NCBI GenBank assembly: GCA_016703025.1 | Contig: JADJCV010000004.1 | Coordinates: 2,111,501-2,175,500 of the forward strand | DNA: 64,000 nucleotides | Direction: 5' to 3' | DNA from: Candidatus Avedoeria danica | GTDB taxonomy: Bacteria; Chloroflexota; Anaerolineae; Epilineales; Epilineaceae | Shown here: in pieces, positions 55,044 through 63,913 of the stretch | How the letters are laid out: every line of letters starts with the position of its first letter | How positions within the stretch are numbered: the stretch's first letter is position 1 | The notes under the pieces: generated by a model | Databases searched by the model: none | What the model was told of the DNA's origin: nothing | The model's input: only the letters and a program-made list of their open reading frames with translations | Program-made: the position numbers and the translations under genes

Positions 55044-57958
55044 CGGCCGGGCAATACGCGGCCGGCAGCGCGTGGCCGACCGGCACCGTCGCGTTCCTCT
55101 TCACCGACATCCAGGGCAGCACGGCGCGCTGGGAGCGGGACGCGGACGCGATGCGGGCCGCCCTGGCGCAGCACGACGCCGTCCTCGAGGGCGCGATCCG
55201 CCGCCACGACGGCGTCTGGTTCAAGCGCGTCGGCGACGCCATGCAAGCCGCGTTCGCTGCCGCGCCCGACGCGCTCGCCGCCGCGGTCGAGGCCCAGCGC
55301 GGCCTCGGTGCCGCGTCCTGGGGACCGGACGGGCCGGTGTCCGTTCGCATGGCCCTCCACGCCGGCGAAGCCGCACCGCACCGCGGCGACTACGTGGCGC
55401 CGTGCCTGAACCGGCTGGCGCGGCTGATGGCGGCCGGCCACGGCGGCCAGATCCTGCTCAGCCAGGCCGCAGCGCTGCTCGTGCGCGACGACGTGCCGCC
55501 GGGGGTGGCGCTGCACTCGCTCGGCACCCATCGGCTGCGCGACCTCCTCGCGCCGGAGGAAGTGTTCCAAGCGGACGTCGACGGTCTGCCTGGCGCGTTC
55601 CCGGCACTGAAGACGCTGGACGCCCACCCGAACAACCTGCCCCAGGCGCTGACACCGCTCATCGACCGGTCCGACGATCTCGCGGCAGTGAACGCGCTGC
55701 TGGCCCGCAACGACGTACGCCTCGTCACGCTGACCGGCCCGGGCGGCATCGGCAAGTCGCGCCTGGCGCTCCAGCTGGCCGCCGACGCGCTCGACGGCTT
55801 CCCGGACGGCGCATTCTTCGTGCCGCTGGCCGCCGTCCACGATCCGACGCTCGTCCTTCCCGCGCTGGCCGCCGCCGTGGGCGTGTCCGAGGGCGGCAGC
55901 GCGCCGCTGGCGGCGACGCTGGCGGCACGGCTGGCGACGCGGCACATGCTTGCCGTCCTCGACAACGTGGAACAAGTGCTGGCCGTCGGCCCGGCCCTCG
56001 CGGCCCTCCTCGAAGCATGTGCCCACCTCACGCTCCTTGTCACGAGCCGCGCCCCGCTGCGCGTCCGCGGCGAGCACGAGTACGCCGTCGGGCCACTCGG
56101 CCTGCCCGGAGCGGATGGAGCGGATGGGGCGAACGAGGAGGACGAAAGCGAAGGCCACGACGTCGCTGGCGCGGACAGCCATGCGGGTCGCCCATTCGAC
56201 GCCGTCGACGACTTCGGCGCCGCGGCGATCGCGCGCAGCCCGGCGGTGATGCTCTTCGTGGACCGCGCCCAGGCGATGTCCGCCGATTTCACGCTCACGC
56301 CCGAAAACGCATCCGCCGTCGCCGCGATCTGCCGGCGGCTCGACGGGCTGCCGCTGGCGATCGAACTCGCGGCGGCCCGCGTGCGCCTACTGCCGCCGGC
56401 GGCGCTCCTGGCGCGCCTCGAGGGCCGGCTGGCGCAGCTCGGCGGCGGGCTGCGCGACCTGCCGGCGCGCCAGCAGACGCTGGCCGCGACGCTCGACTGG
56501 AGCCACGCCCTCCTCACGGGCGCTCAGCAGGCGCTCTTCCGGCGCCTGGCAGTGTTCCGCGGCGGCTGGACGCTCGAGCTGGCCGACACCGTCTGCGCGA
56601 CCGGCGTCGACCCGGGCGTCGACAATGGCGTCGACAATGGCGCGGGCACCGCCGCGCCGATCGACGTCTTGGATGCGCTGGCCGCACTGGCCGACCACAG
56701 CCTGATCCAGCCCGTGCCCGCCGGCGACGTCGCGCGCTTCACGATGTTCCACGTCGTGACCGAGTACGCCGCCGAGCACTTGGCGGCTGCCGGCGAGGCC
56801 GACGCGACGGAAGCCCGGCATGCGGCGGCCATGGCCGCATTGGCCGAGGAGGGCCGGCGGAACATCATCGGCGGTCAGCAGTTGGCCTGGCTCGAGCGGC
56901 TGTCCGCGGAGCACGCGAACCTGCGCGCCGCGCTCGACCGTCTGCTGCAGCGCGGCGACGACGCTGCGGCCCTTGCGCTCTCGGCGGATCTGTGGCGCTA
57001 CTGGTACCTGCGCGGACACCTGCAGGAGGGCCGCGCCTACCTAAGCCGGACGCTGACCGCCCCAGGCGCGGGCGCCGCCGGCGATGCCCGGGCGCGGGCG
57101 TCCAACGGGCTCGGCGTTCTGTCCTGGCTGCAGGGCGACTTTGCCGCCGCCCGGACAGCCCTCGGCGAGGCGCGCGCCCTGGCCTCGTCGCTCGGCGACG
57201 ACGCGCTCGTGTTGCGCGTCACCCACAATCTCGGCGTCGTGGCCGTCGACGAGGGCGATCTCGACACCGCGGCGGCGCTCGGCGAAGCCAACCTCGCCGT
57301 CGCTCGCCGCTTGGGGGATGCCCAGGCCGAAGCCGGCGTGCTGCACGGCCTGGGTGTGCTCAGCGCCGAACGGGCCGATCTCGAGGTGGCGCGCACGCAC
57401 TTCACCGGCGCGCTGGCCCTCCAACGCCGGCTCGACGACCGGGAGGGCATGGCCGCGACGATGGTCAATTTGGCGGGGCTGTGCGTCCTCTCCGGCGACC
57501 TGACCGGCGCCGAGCGATGGCTCGACGAGGCCCAGCCGCTGGCGGAAGCCGTGGAGGACGTCTGGACGCTCGGCACGCTCCGCCAGGCGCGCGGCGAGGT
57601 CGCGATCGCGCAGCACCGCCTGGACGATGCCGGGCGCGCGCTAGCAGGCGCCGCCCGCCTGCGCCTGAGCGCGGGCGATCAGAAGGGTCTGTCGCGCGTG
57701 CTGGTGCTGACCGCCCGTCTGATGTTGGCGGCCGCCGACGCACGCACGGCGGCCCAACTCCTCGGCGCCGCGGCCGCGCTCCGCGAACGCGTGGGCGCGC
57801 CGCTGTCGCCGCGGGAGGCGCCGCAGCACGAAGGCTACGTCGCCTCGGCGCGCGCCGCGCTGGGTGATGCGGCGTACGCTGCGGCTTGGGCGGCGGGGGC
57901 GGCGCTGGATCCCGAGGCGGTCGCGGATCTGGCGCTCGGGGCGGAGATGGAGGGCTGA
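55040..57958 (+). CDS. Class III nucleotidyl cyclase fused to NB-ARC ATPase and TPR domains
   Basis: A 972-residue fusion. Residues 15-150 are a class III cyclase with all catalytic residues: metal Asp D23 (FTDIQGST) and D66 (VGDAM), base-recognition K62 and D117, and transition-state N124 and R128 (NRLAR). The Lys/Asp pair is that of adenylate cyclases, so cAMP is the simplest product. The NB-ARC ATPase begins at TGPGGIGKSRLALQ (about 232-245), with LAVLDNVEQ as Walker B and TSRAP. TPR-like helices fill residues 600-950. No ATG, GTG or TTG exists in frame before the catalytic domain; CTG at 55040 overlaps the effector stop (CTGA) with GGAG 8 bp upstream. The fused ATPase/TPR part probably senses infection or stress and switches the cyclase on. 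Confidence 0.85.
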   Translation: MTAGQYAAGSAWPTGTVAFLFTDIQGSTARWERDADAMRAALAQHDAVLEGAIRRHDGVWFKRVGDAMQAAFAAAPDALAAAVEAQRGLGAASWGPDGPVSVRMALHAGEAAPHRGDYVAPCLNRLARLMAAGHGGQILLSQAAALLVRDDVPPGVALHSLGTHRLRDLLAPEEVFQADVDGLPGAFPALKTLDAHPNNLPQALTPLIDRSDDLAAVNALLARNDVRLVTLTGPGGIGKSRLALQLAADALDGFPDGAFFVPLAAVHDPTLVLPALAAAVGVSEGGSAPLAATLAARLATRHMLAVLDNVEQVLAVGPALAALLEACAHLTLLVTSRAPLRVRGEHEYAVGPLGLPGADGADGANEEDESEGHDVAGADSHAGRPFDAVDDFGAAAIARSPAVMLFVDRAQAMSADFTLTPENASAVAAICRRLDGLPLAIELAAARVRLLPPAALLARLEGRLAQLGGGLRDLPARQQTLAATLDWSHALLTGAQQALFRRLAVFRGGWTLELADTVCATGVDPGVDNGVDNGAGTAAPIDVLDALAALADHSLIQPVPAGDVARFTMFHVVTEYAAEHLAAAGEADATEARHAAAMAALAEEGRRNIIGGQQLAWLERLSAEHANLRAALDRLLQRGDDAAALALSADLWRYWYLRGHLQEGRAYLSRTLTAPGAGAAGDARARASNGLGVLSWLQGDFAAARTALGEARALASSLGDDALVLRVTHNLGVVAVDEGDLDTAAALGEANLAVARRLGDAQAEAGVLHGLGVLSAERADLEVARTHFTGALALQRRLDDREGMAATMVNLAGLCVLSGDLTGAERWLDEAQPLAEAVEDVWTLGTLRQARGEVAIAQHRLDDAGRALAGAARLRLSAGDQKGLSRVLVLTARLMLAAADARTAAQLLGAAAALRERVGAPLSPREAPQHEGYVASARAALGDAAYAAAWAAGAALDPEAVADLALGAEMEG

Positions 57959-58084
57959 TCGACGCGGCGGGCACGGAGCGGCCGGTCCGGCTGTTGCTCT
58001 TGCCCGCCCGCTCTGGCATCATCGCGCGGCTGCGTCGCCCGAACGATTCGCACATTGAGGAAGCACACGACTTTGGACTCCACG

Positions 58085-58233
<149 letters not shown>

Positions 58234-58250
58234 TCGACGAAGGGGCGGAG

Positions 58251-58820
58251 GTGCGGTTGGCAAAGCGTGCGCGGCGCCCCCTCGAGACGATCGGCTGGCG
58301 GGAATGGGTGACGCTGCCCGAGCTCGGCATCGCCGCCGTGAAGGTCAAGGTGGACACGGGCGCTCGCTCGTCGGCGCTGCATGCCTGGAACGTGGCGCGC
58401 TTCAAGCGCGACGGTGCGCACTGGGTACGGTTCCAGGTCCATCCGATCATCGACGACGACACGACGACCGTGACATGCGAGGCGCCGCTGCTCGGCATGA
58501 AGTGGGTTCGGTCATCCAGCGGCAAGAAGACGTTCCGGCCGGTGATCCACACGACGTTTCTCATCGGATCCCACCGCTACTCGATCGACCTGACGCTGGT
58601 GCGCCGCGACCTCATGGGCTTCCGGATGCTCCTCGGCCGCCAGGCCCTCCGCCGGCGGTTCCTCGTGAACAGCGGCCGGTCGTTCGTCCAGAGCGCGCGC
58701 GATCCGGCGCTCGCCGGCACGGGCGACGTCGACGGCGACCATGACCGCGCCGAGTCCGTAACCGTATCCACCCCCGCTCCGGACCGTACGCCCGCCCCTG
58801 CCTCGGAGAGTCGCCCATGA
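58251..58820 (+). CDS. RimB-like retropepsin/ATP-dependent zinc protease family protein
   Basis: A 189-residue protein of the RimB/ATP-dependent zinc protease family, whose fold is that of a retroviral-type aspartic protease. The active-site motif is KVDTGARSSALHA (D35-T36-G37). Later motifs are RFQVHPII, FLIGSHRYSIDLTLVRRDLMGFRMLLGRQAL and FLVNSGRSF, all characteristic. RimB partners with RimK and trims the glutamate tails added to ribosomal protein S6 in other bacteria. Here it overlaps rimK by 4 nt, confirming the pair. The C-terminal 40 residues are a low-complexity Thr/Pro tail. GTG 58251 is used. Confidence 0.88.
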   Translation: MRLAKRARRPLETIGWREWVTLPELGIAAVKVKVDTGARSSALHAWNVARFKRDGAHWVRFQVHPIIDDDTTTVTCEAPLLGMKWVRSSSGKKTFRPVIHTTFLIGSHRYSIDLTLVRRDLMGFRMLLGRQALRRRFLVNSGRSFVQSARDPALAGTGDVDGDHDRAESVTVSTPAPDRTPAPASESRP

Positions 58821-59719
58821 AGATCGGCATCCTGTCCCGCCGCGCGGCGCTTTACTCGACGACGCGGCTGAGGGAGGCGGCGGAAGCGCGCGGTCACGAG
58901 GTGCAGATCGTCGACTACCTGCGCTGCTACATGAACATCACGTCACAGAAGCCTTCCGTCATCCTCGGCGGCAAGAACCTGGACTTCGACGCGATCATCC
59001 CTCGCATCGGCGCCACGTACACGTTCTACGGCACGGCCGTCGTCCGCCAGTTCGAGATGATGGGCGTGTTCGCGGCCAACGAGTCCCAGGCCATCTCGCG
59101 CTCACGGGACAAGCTGCGCAGCCTGCAGCTCCTGAGCCGCGAGGGAATCGGGATGCCCGTCACGGGCTTCGCCCACGCCACGAAGGACATCGAGGGCCTC
59201 ATCGACAGCGTCGGCAAGCCGCCGTTCGTCATCAAGCTGCTCGAGGGCACGCAAGGGATGGGCGTCGTGCTGGCCGAAACGCGCAACGCGGCCGAGTCGG
59301 TCATCGCCGCGTTCCGGCAGCTGGACGCGAACATTCTGCTCCAGGAGTTCATCGCCGAGGCCGGCGGTGCCGACATCCGGGCGTTCGTCGTCGGCGGGCG
59401 CGTCGTGGCGGCGATGCGGCGCCAGGCGCCCGAGGGCGAGTTCCGCAGCAACCTCCACCGCGGCGGGTCGGCCAGCCAGATCCGCCTGCGCCCCGTCGAG
59501 CGCACGACCGCCGTGCGTGCCTGCAAGACGCTCGGCCTGAACGTCGCCGGCGTCGACCTCCTGCGCAGCAACCACGGTCCGCTCGTCATCGAGGTGAACT
59601 CATCGCCCGGCCTCGAGGGCATCGAGGCCGCCAGCGGTGTCGACGTGGCCGGGGCGATCATCGAGTTTCTCGAGAAGCGGGCACGGCGCGGGCGGACGCG
59701 CGACCGGGTCGGGGGATGA
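58817..59719 (+). CDS. rimK: RimK-family alpha-L-glutamate ligase
   Basis: A 300-residue ATP-grasp ligase. It starts MKIGILSRRAALYST and contains PRIGATYTFYGTAVVRQFEMMGVFAANESQAISRSRDKLRSLQLL, the classic RimK segment, then FVIKLLEGTQGMGVVLAET (ATP-binding), FIAEAGGADIRAFVVGGRVVAAMRRQAPEGEFRSNLHRGG and NSSPGLEGIE with the metal ligands. RimK adds glutamate residues to ribosomal protein S6 or makes polyglutamate-like peptides. ATG 58817 overlaps the RimB-like gene's stop by 4 nt, so the two are coupled. Length and motifs are normal. Confidence 0.96.
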   Translation: MKIGILSRRAALYSTTRLREAAEARGHEVQIVDYLRCYMNITSQKPSVILGGKNLDFDAIIPRIGATYTFYGTAVVRQFEMMGVFAANESQAISRSRDKLRSLQLLSREGIGMPVTGFAHATKDIEGLIDSVGKPPFVIKLLEGTQGMGVVLAETRNAAESVIAAFRQLDANILLQEFIAEAGGADIRAFVVGGRVVAAMRRQAPEGEFRSNLHRGGSASQIRLRPVERTTAVRACKTLGLNVAGVDLLRSNHGPLVIEVNSSPGLEGIEAASGVDVAGAIIEFLEKRARRGRTRDRVGG

Positions 59720-59878
59720 TCATCCCCACACCATCGGGCCGATCGCACCGCCCACGTGCTCTTCCACCGTCTTCACGACCACGGACAGCTCGTCGGCGAT
59801 CTGACGGTAGGTGCGCCCTTCGGCGATGAGCCGTGCCACCGCCGGCCGGCAGCCAGCTCGATGGGGGCGGCGGGACAA
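59720..59878 (-). pseudogene. LuxR/response-regulator HTH remnant
   Basis: The reading frame from a TTG at 59878 to the TGA at 59720 encodes 52 residues ending RLIAEGRTYRQIADELSVVVKTVEEHVGGAIG, the recognition-helix half of a LuxR-type helix-turn-helix. The receiver and the start of the HTH are missing and the upstream frame is closed by a stop. It overlaps nothing and lies in the 341-bp gap between rimK and the GCS2-CBS gene, which otherwise shows only a -10-like box near its right end. Confidence 0.4.
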
Positions 59879-60021
59879 GGCGCGGCGGAAGCAGGGCGGT
59901 CATCGCCGGTCAGGACATCGCAACGATTGACATCGGACGATGTCGTCCGCCATGCGGATCCGGCCGCGCATGGCGCGGGCGCCCGCCCACGCGATCCATC
60001 GCCCAATCCACCGAGCCGCGC

Positions 60022-60027
60022 TATCCT
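60022..60027 (+). promoter_or_regulatory. -10-like box (TATCCT) upstream of the GCS2-CBS gene
   Basis: GCTATCCT at 60020-60027 resembles the -10 motif before other genes here; no -35 hexamer is visible. AGGAG lies at 60051, 4-5 bp before the ATG. Confidence 0.35.
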
Positions 60028-60059
60028 ACCGGCCCCGCCGCGACCCTTCGAGGAGCACG

Positions 60060-62096
60060 ATGGGCACCCACGACGTCAGCGACGCGCTCGACGGCGACAA
60101 CCTCCGCCGCTTCACGCGCCGCCTGCTGGCGGACCTTCGCGCGCTCGAGGCGATGATCGACGGCGGCCAGATCGAGACCGGCGTGCGGCGGATCGGCGCC
60201 GAGCAGGAGGTCTTTCTCGTCGATGCGGCGTGGCGTCCGGCGCTGGCGGGCCTCGACGTGCTGGCGCGCGTCGATGACGTGCACTTCACAACCGAGCTCG
60301 GGCTGTTCAACGTCGAGCTGAACCTCGATCCGCAGGTCTTCACGGGCGACGCCCTCGCGCAGCTCGAGCGCCAGCTCGGCGACCTCATCGCCCAGCTGCG
60401 CGCGGCGTGCGCGGACCTCGGCGTGCGGCCGATCCTCGTCGGCAGCCTGCCGACGATGCGCAAGAGCGACGTTGGGCCGGAGGCGATGACGCCGGTGCGC
60501 CGTTACGCGCTGCTGGGCGAGGCGCTCCACCGCCTGCGCGGCGGCCACTTCGACTTCCACATCAAGGGGATCGACGAGCTGATCGTCACGCACGACAGCT
60601 TCATGCTCGAGGCGTGCAACGCCAGCTTCCAGGTCCACTTCCAGGTCGACCCCGAGGGCTTCGCGAACGCCTACAACGTCGCCCAGCTCGTCGCGGCGCC
60701 GGTCCTCGCCGCCGGCGCGAACGCGCCGCTGCTCTTCGGCCGCCGACTGTGGCACGAGACGCGCATCGCCCTCTTCCAGCAGTCGATCGACACCCGCAGC
60801 TCGGCCGACCACCTGCGCGAGCGGAGCCCGCGCGTCACGTTCGGCAACCGTTGGGTGGACCGGAGCGTCCTCGAGCTCTACCGCGAGGACGTCGTGCGCT
60901 TCCGGGCCCTCCTCGGCGAGCTGCACGACGAGGACCCGTTCGCCGAGCTCGCCGCCGGGCGGGTACCGCGATTGCGGGCGCTCTCGCTCCACAACAGCAC
61001 GGTGTATCGCTGGAACCGTGCGTGCTACGGCGTGACGGACGGCAAGCCGCACCTGCGGATCGAGAACCGCGTCCTGCCGTCGGGCCCGACCGTCGTCGAT
61101 GAGATCGCCAACGCCGCGTTCTGGCTTGGGCTCGTGACGGCGATCACGGCCGACTGCGACGACGTGCGCCGCCACATCGCGTTCGCCGACGCCAAGGCGA
61201 ACTTCTTCCAAGCCGCTCAGCACGGCCTGAACGCGCAGCTGCAGTGGCTCGACGGCGAGACGGTGCCGGCGGCGGAGCTCGTCGCCGACCGCCTCGTGCC
61301 GCTCGCCGCGTCGGGCCTGCGCGCGGCGGGGATCGACGCGCCCGACATCGACCGCCTTCTCGGGATCATCCACCGCCGGGCGACGTCCGGCCAGAACGGC
61401 GCGCGCTGGCAGCTGCGCTCGCTGGCCGGCCTGGACGCATCCGGGCGCGGCACGCCGGGCGAGCGGCTGAACGCGCTCGTCGGCGCGATGGCGCAACGCC
61501 AGGAGGAGGGGACGCCCGTGGCCGAGTGGCCGCCGGCCGCGCTGGACGAGAGCGGCGGCTGGCAGTTCAACTTCCTGCGCGTCGAGCAGTACATGACGAC
61601 CGACCTGTTCACCGTCCACGAGGACGAGAGCGTCGACCTCGTCGCCAACCTGATGGTCTGGCAGCACGTCCGCCACGTGCCCGTGGAGGACAACGACCAT
61701 CGCCTGATCGGCATGGTCAGCTACCGTGCCCTCGTCGACCTCGTTGCCCGTGCCCGGCTCGGCAGCGAATCGGCGCCGCCGGCGGTGCGGGATATCATGC
61801 GCCGCGACCTCGTGACGTGCGGGCCGGAAACGTCGACGTTGGATGCGATCCGGCTGATGCACGATCGGGGCGTCGGCGCGCTGCCCGTCGTCAAGGACGG
61901 CCAGCTGGTCGGGATGATCACGCAGTACGATTTCCTGGCCGTGGCGCGCGACCTGTTGACGGGGCACCTGGCCCAAGTCGCCTCCGACACGACGATGTCC
62001 GCTGCGACCGTGCCCGCCCCGCCCGCCCGAACGCCCGCGCCGCGTGCCCAACCGAACCCACGACGCCCGCGCAAGCGGCAAGGAGACACCACATGA
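60060..62096 (+). CDS. GCS2-family glutamate-cysteine ligase-like protein with tandem CBS domains
   Basis: A 678-residue protein. The first 480 residues belong to the carboxylate-amine ligase family of GCS2/YbdK: RRIGAEQEVFLVD (metal and ATP site), FTTELGLFNVELNLDPQ, LPTMRKSDVG, ACNASFQVHFQV, NAPLLFGRRLWHETRIALFQQS and HLRIENRVLPSGPTVVDEI. The C-terminal 180 residues form two CBS domains (YMTTDLFTVHEDESVDLVANLMVWQHVRHVPVEDNDHRLIGMVSYRALVDL; VTCGPETSTLDAIRLMHDRGVGALPVV), which sense adenylates. This couples a gamma-glutamyl-like ligase to an energy sensor; the second substrate is unknown. ATG 60060 follows AGGAG. Confidence 0.9.
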   Translation: MGTHDVSDALDGDNLRRFTRRLLADLRALEAMIDGGQIETGVRRIGAEQEVFLVDAAWRPALAGLDVLARVDDVHFTTELGLFNVELNLDPQVFTGDALAQLERQLGDLIAQLRAACADLGVRPILVGSLPTMRKSDVGPEAMTPVRRYALLGEALHRLRGGHFDFHIKGIDELIVTHDSFMLEACNASFQVHFQVDPEGFANAYNVAQLVAAPVLAAGANAPLLFGRRLWHETRIALFQQSIDTRSSADHLRERSPRVTFGNRWVDRSVLELYREDVVRFRALLGELHDEDPFAELAAGRVPRLRALSLHNSTVYRWNRACYGVTDGKPHLRIENRVLPSGPTVVDEIANAAFWLGLVTAITADCDDVRRHIAFADAKANFFQAAQHGLNAQLQWLDGETVPAAELVADRLVPLAASGLRAAGIDAPDIDRLLGIIHRRATSGQNGARWQLRSLAGLDASGRGTPGERLNALVGAMAQRQEEGTPVAEWPPAALDESGGWQFNFLRVEQYMTTDLFTVHEDESVDLVANLMVWQHVRHVPVEDNDHRLIGMVSYRALVDLVARARLGSESAPPAVRDIMRRDLVTCGPETSTLDAIRLMHDRGVGALPVVKDGQLVGMITQYDFLAVARDLLTGHLAQVASDTTMSAATVPAPPARTPAPRAQPNPRRPRKRQGDTT

Positions 62097-62584
62097 CCGC
62101 ACCTTCGTCGATGGACGATGCAGCGATCGCCCTCCAGGACCGCTACGCCCCCGACAGCATCTGTTTCGGCTGCGGCCCCGCGAACACGAAGGGCCTGCAG
62201 ATCAAGAGCCGCGTCGCGGGCGACGCCGTCGTCGCCGACTGGCAGGGCGCGAAGGAGCACGAGGCGTTCGAGGGGATGTTGAACGGCGGGATCATCGGCT
62301 CGCTGCTGGACTGTCACTGCAACTGGACGGCCGCCCACCACTTGATGCTCCGCACCGGCACACCCGAGCCCCCGTGCACCGTCACCGCCGAGTACCACAT
62401 CAAGCTGCTGCGCCCGACGCCGTCCGGTGGACCGGTGCACCTGGTCGCGCGGGTGACGGACGCCAGCGACCGCCGCGCGAACGTCCACGGCGAGCTGTTC
62501 GACGCCGCCGGCGAGCTGTGCGCGACGTGCGACGGGGTGTTCGTGGCGGTGCGGGAGGGGCATCCGGCCTGGCATCGGTGGTGA
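62093..62584 (+). CDS. PaaI-like hotdog thioesterase
   Basis: A 163-residue hotdog-fold protein. It has CFGCGPANTKGLQIKSRV near the N-terminus, GMLNGGIIGSLLDCHCNWTA in place of the usual HGG-x-D active site, and EYHIKLLRPTPSGGPVHLVARVTDASDRRANVHGEL. ATG 62093 overlaps the GCS2-CBS stop by 4 nt, so it is in the same operon. Members hydrolyse acyl-CoA thioesters; the substrate here is unknown. Convergent with the sugar transferase gene. Confidence 0.85.
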   Translation: MTAPSSMDDAAIALQDRYAPDSICFGCGPANTKGLQIKSRVAGDAVVADWQGAKEHEAFEGMLNGGIIGSLLDCHCNWTAAHHLMLRTGTPEPPCTVTAEYHIKLLRPTPSGGPVHLVARVTDASDRRANVHGELFDAAGELCATCDGVFVAVREGHPAWHRW

Positions 62585-62614
62585 GCCGTTGGGCGGGGGT
62601 TCGGCGAGGCGTCG

Positions 62615-63913
62615 TTACCGACGATCCCCGACCCGCTCCCCCCGCAGCGCCTCGTACGCCCGCCCGTACCGCCGATCCTGCTGTCGCATCCGCTGCCGCT
62701 CCCTCCGCCGATGGCGCACGCCGGGCCGGACGCCGAAGAACGCCAGCGCCACGGCGGTGAGGAAGAGATGAACGTCGAGCGCCGGACCACGCTTGCGGAT
62801 GTAGAGCCGGTCGTAGCGCAGCTTCTCGCGCGGCGTGCTGTAGTAGTCGCCGTACACCTGCGCCATGCCGGCCAGGCCGGGCGGGACGCGGTGGCGCTCG
62901 GCGTAGCCCGGGACGTTGGTCAGGTGGCGGGCGACGAAGACCGTCCGCTCGGGCCGCGGGCCGACGAGGCTCATCTGGCCGATGGCGATGTTGATCATCT
63001 GCGGCAGCTCGTCGATGTGCGTCCGCCGCAGCAGCCCGCCGAGCCGCGTCACGCGCGCGTCCGTCGGCGCGGCAGGGACGGGACCGGTGGCGGCTTCGGC
63101 GTCCTTGATCATCGTGCGAAGCTTGAGTTGCTTGAAGCTCTTGCCGGCTTGGCGGACCGCCACCTTGGCCACGAGGAGCGGACCGGGATCCTGCCACCAC
63201 AGCGCCATCGTGAGCGGGATCGAGATCGGCAGGCTGACGATGAGGATCGTCAGCGACGCGGCCGCGTCGATGCCGCGCTTGGCGTGATCCCAGAGGCGAT
63301 GCGCCGGCACGACGTGCGCGTGCGCCTCCTCGACGAGACGGACGATCTCGGCGGACGGAGGGGCGATGACTTCGACGAGGCCGTACGTCCGCCACGTGGC
63401 CGCGAGGACGCCGGCGTACGCGCCGAGGACGCCGACGACGAAGTACACGATCCCCTTGTCGACGCCAAGCTGAAGCTCGGCCTCGGGGTAGCGCGACTGG
63501 TAGAGCGCGACGATGGCGGCCAGCGTCAGCCCGCCGAGCAGCGCCAGCCGCAAGCGGTTCTCGCGCTGCATCCGAAAGCGGGGCGGCAGATGTCCGACGG
63601 CCCAGTCGACGACGACGGCGAAGGCGATGAAGATCGCGCAGAGCAGGCCGTATTGAAGCCAGAGGTTCTCGATGTTGCCGCCGTACACCTGCACCAAACG
63701 CTGGGTGTATCGGTAGACGCTCCCGAATGCGACGATCGAGAGGACGGCGTACAGGAACAGGGCCAGCGCAAACCGGCGCCGCCGCCGGACACGCTCACCG
63801 CTCGGCCCGGACGCGGCGGTGGCGGGGGGTTCGGCGGACGGTTCGGCGGGCAGCCGAGCGGACTGTTGAGACGACCGTTGAGAGGACCGTTGAGAGGACC
63901 GTTGAGAGGACAT
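62615..63913 (-). CDS. Exopolysaccharide-initiating sugar transferase
   Basis: A 432-residue membrane protein. After a Ser/Arg/Gln-rich start made by a 12-bp tandem repeat come about four helices (FALALFLYAVLSIVAFGSVY and following). The bacterial sugar transferase domain (residues 210-400) has KRGIDAAASLTILIVSLPISIPL, FKQLKLRTMIKDAE, LGGLLRRTHIDELPQMINIAIGQMSLVGPRPE and PPGLAGMAQVYGDYYSTPREKLRYDRLYI, all characteristic of enzymes that load the first sugar phosphate onto undecaprenyl phosphate. It is near no other polysaccharide gene in this window, and its left neighbour is convergent. Confidence 0.92.
   Translation of the reverse strand: MSSQRSSQRSSQRSSQQSARLPAEPSAEPPATAASGPSGERVRRRRRFALALFLYAVLSIVAFGSVYRYTQRLVQVYGGNIENLWLQYGLLCAIFIAFAVVVDWAVGHLPPRFRMQRENRLRLALLGGLTLAAIVALYQSRYPEAELQLGVDKGIVYFVVGVLGAYAGVLAATWRTYGLVEVIAPPSAEIVRLVEEAHAHVVPAHRLWDHAKRGIDAAASLTILIVSLPISIPLTMALWWQDPGPLLVAKVAVRQAGKSFKQLKLRTMIKDAEAATGPVPAAPTDARVTRLGGLLRRTHIDELPQMINIAIGQMSLVGPRPERTVFVARHLTNVPGYAERHRVPPGLAGMAQVYGDYYSTPREKLRYDRLYIRKRGPALDVHLFLTAVALAFFGVRPGVRHRRRERQRMRQQDRRYGRAYEALRGERVGDRR
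63861..63908. repeat. Four tandem 12-bp repeats at the 5' end of the sugar transferase gene
   Basis: The unit GACCGTTGAGAG is repeated four times, encoding Arg-Ser-Ser-Gln repeats on the minus strand at the N-terminus. Confidence 0.85.

Noticed and set aside
54043..57958. Stating outright that this is a canonical Pycsar system
   Set aside because: The cyclase is fused to STAND and TPR domains, carries an adenine-type Lys/Asp pair, and the effector call rests on pattern recognition only.
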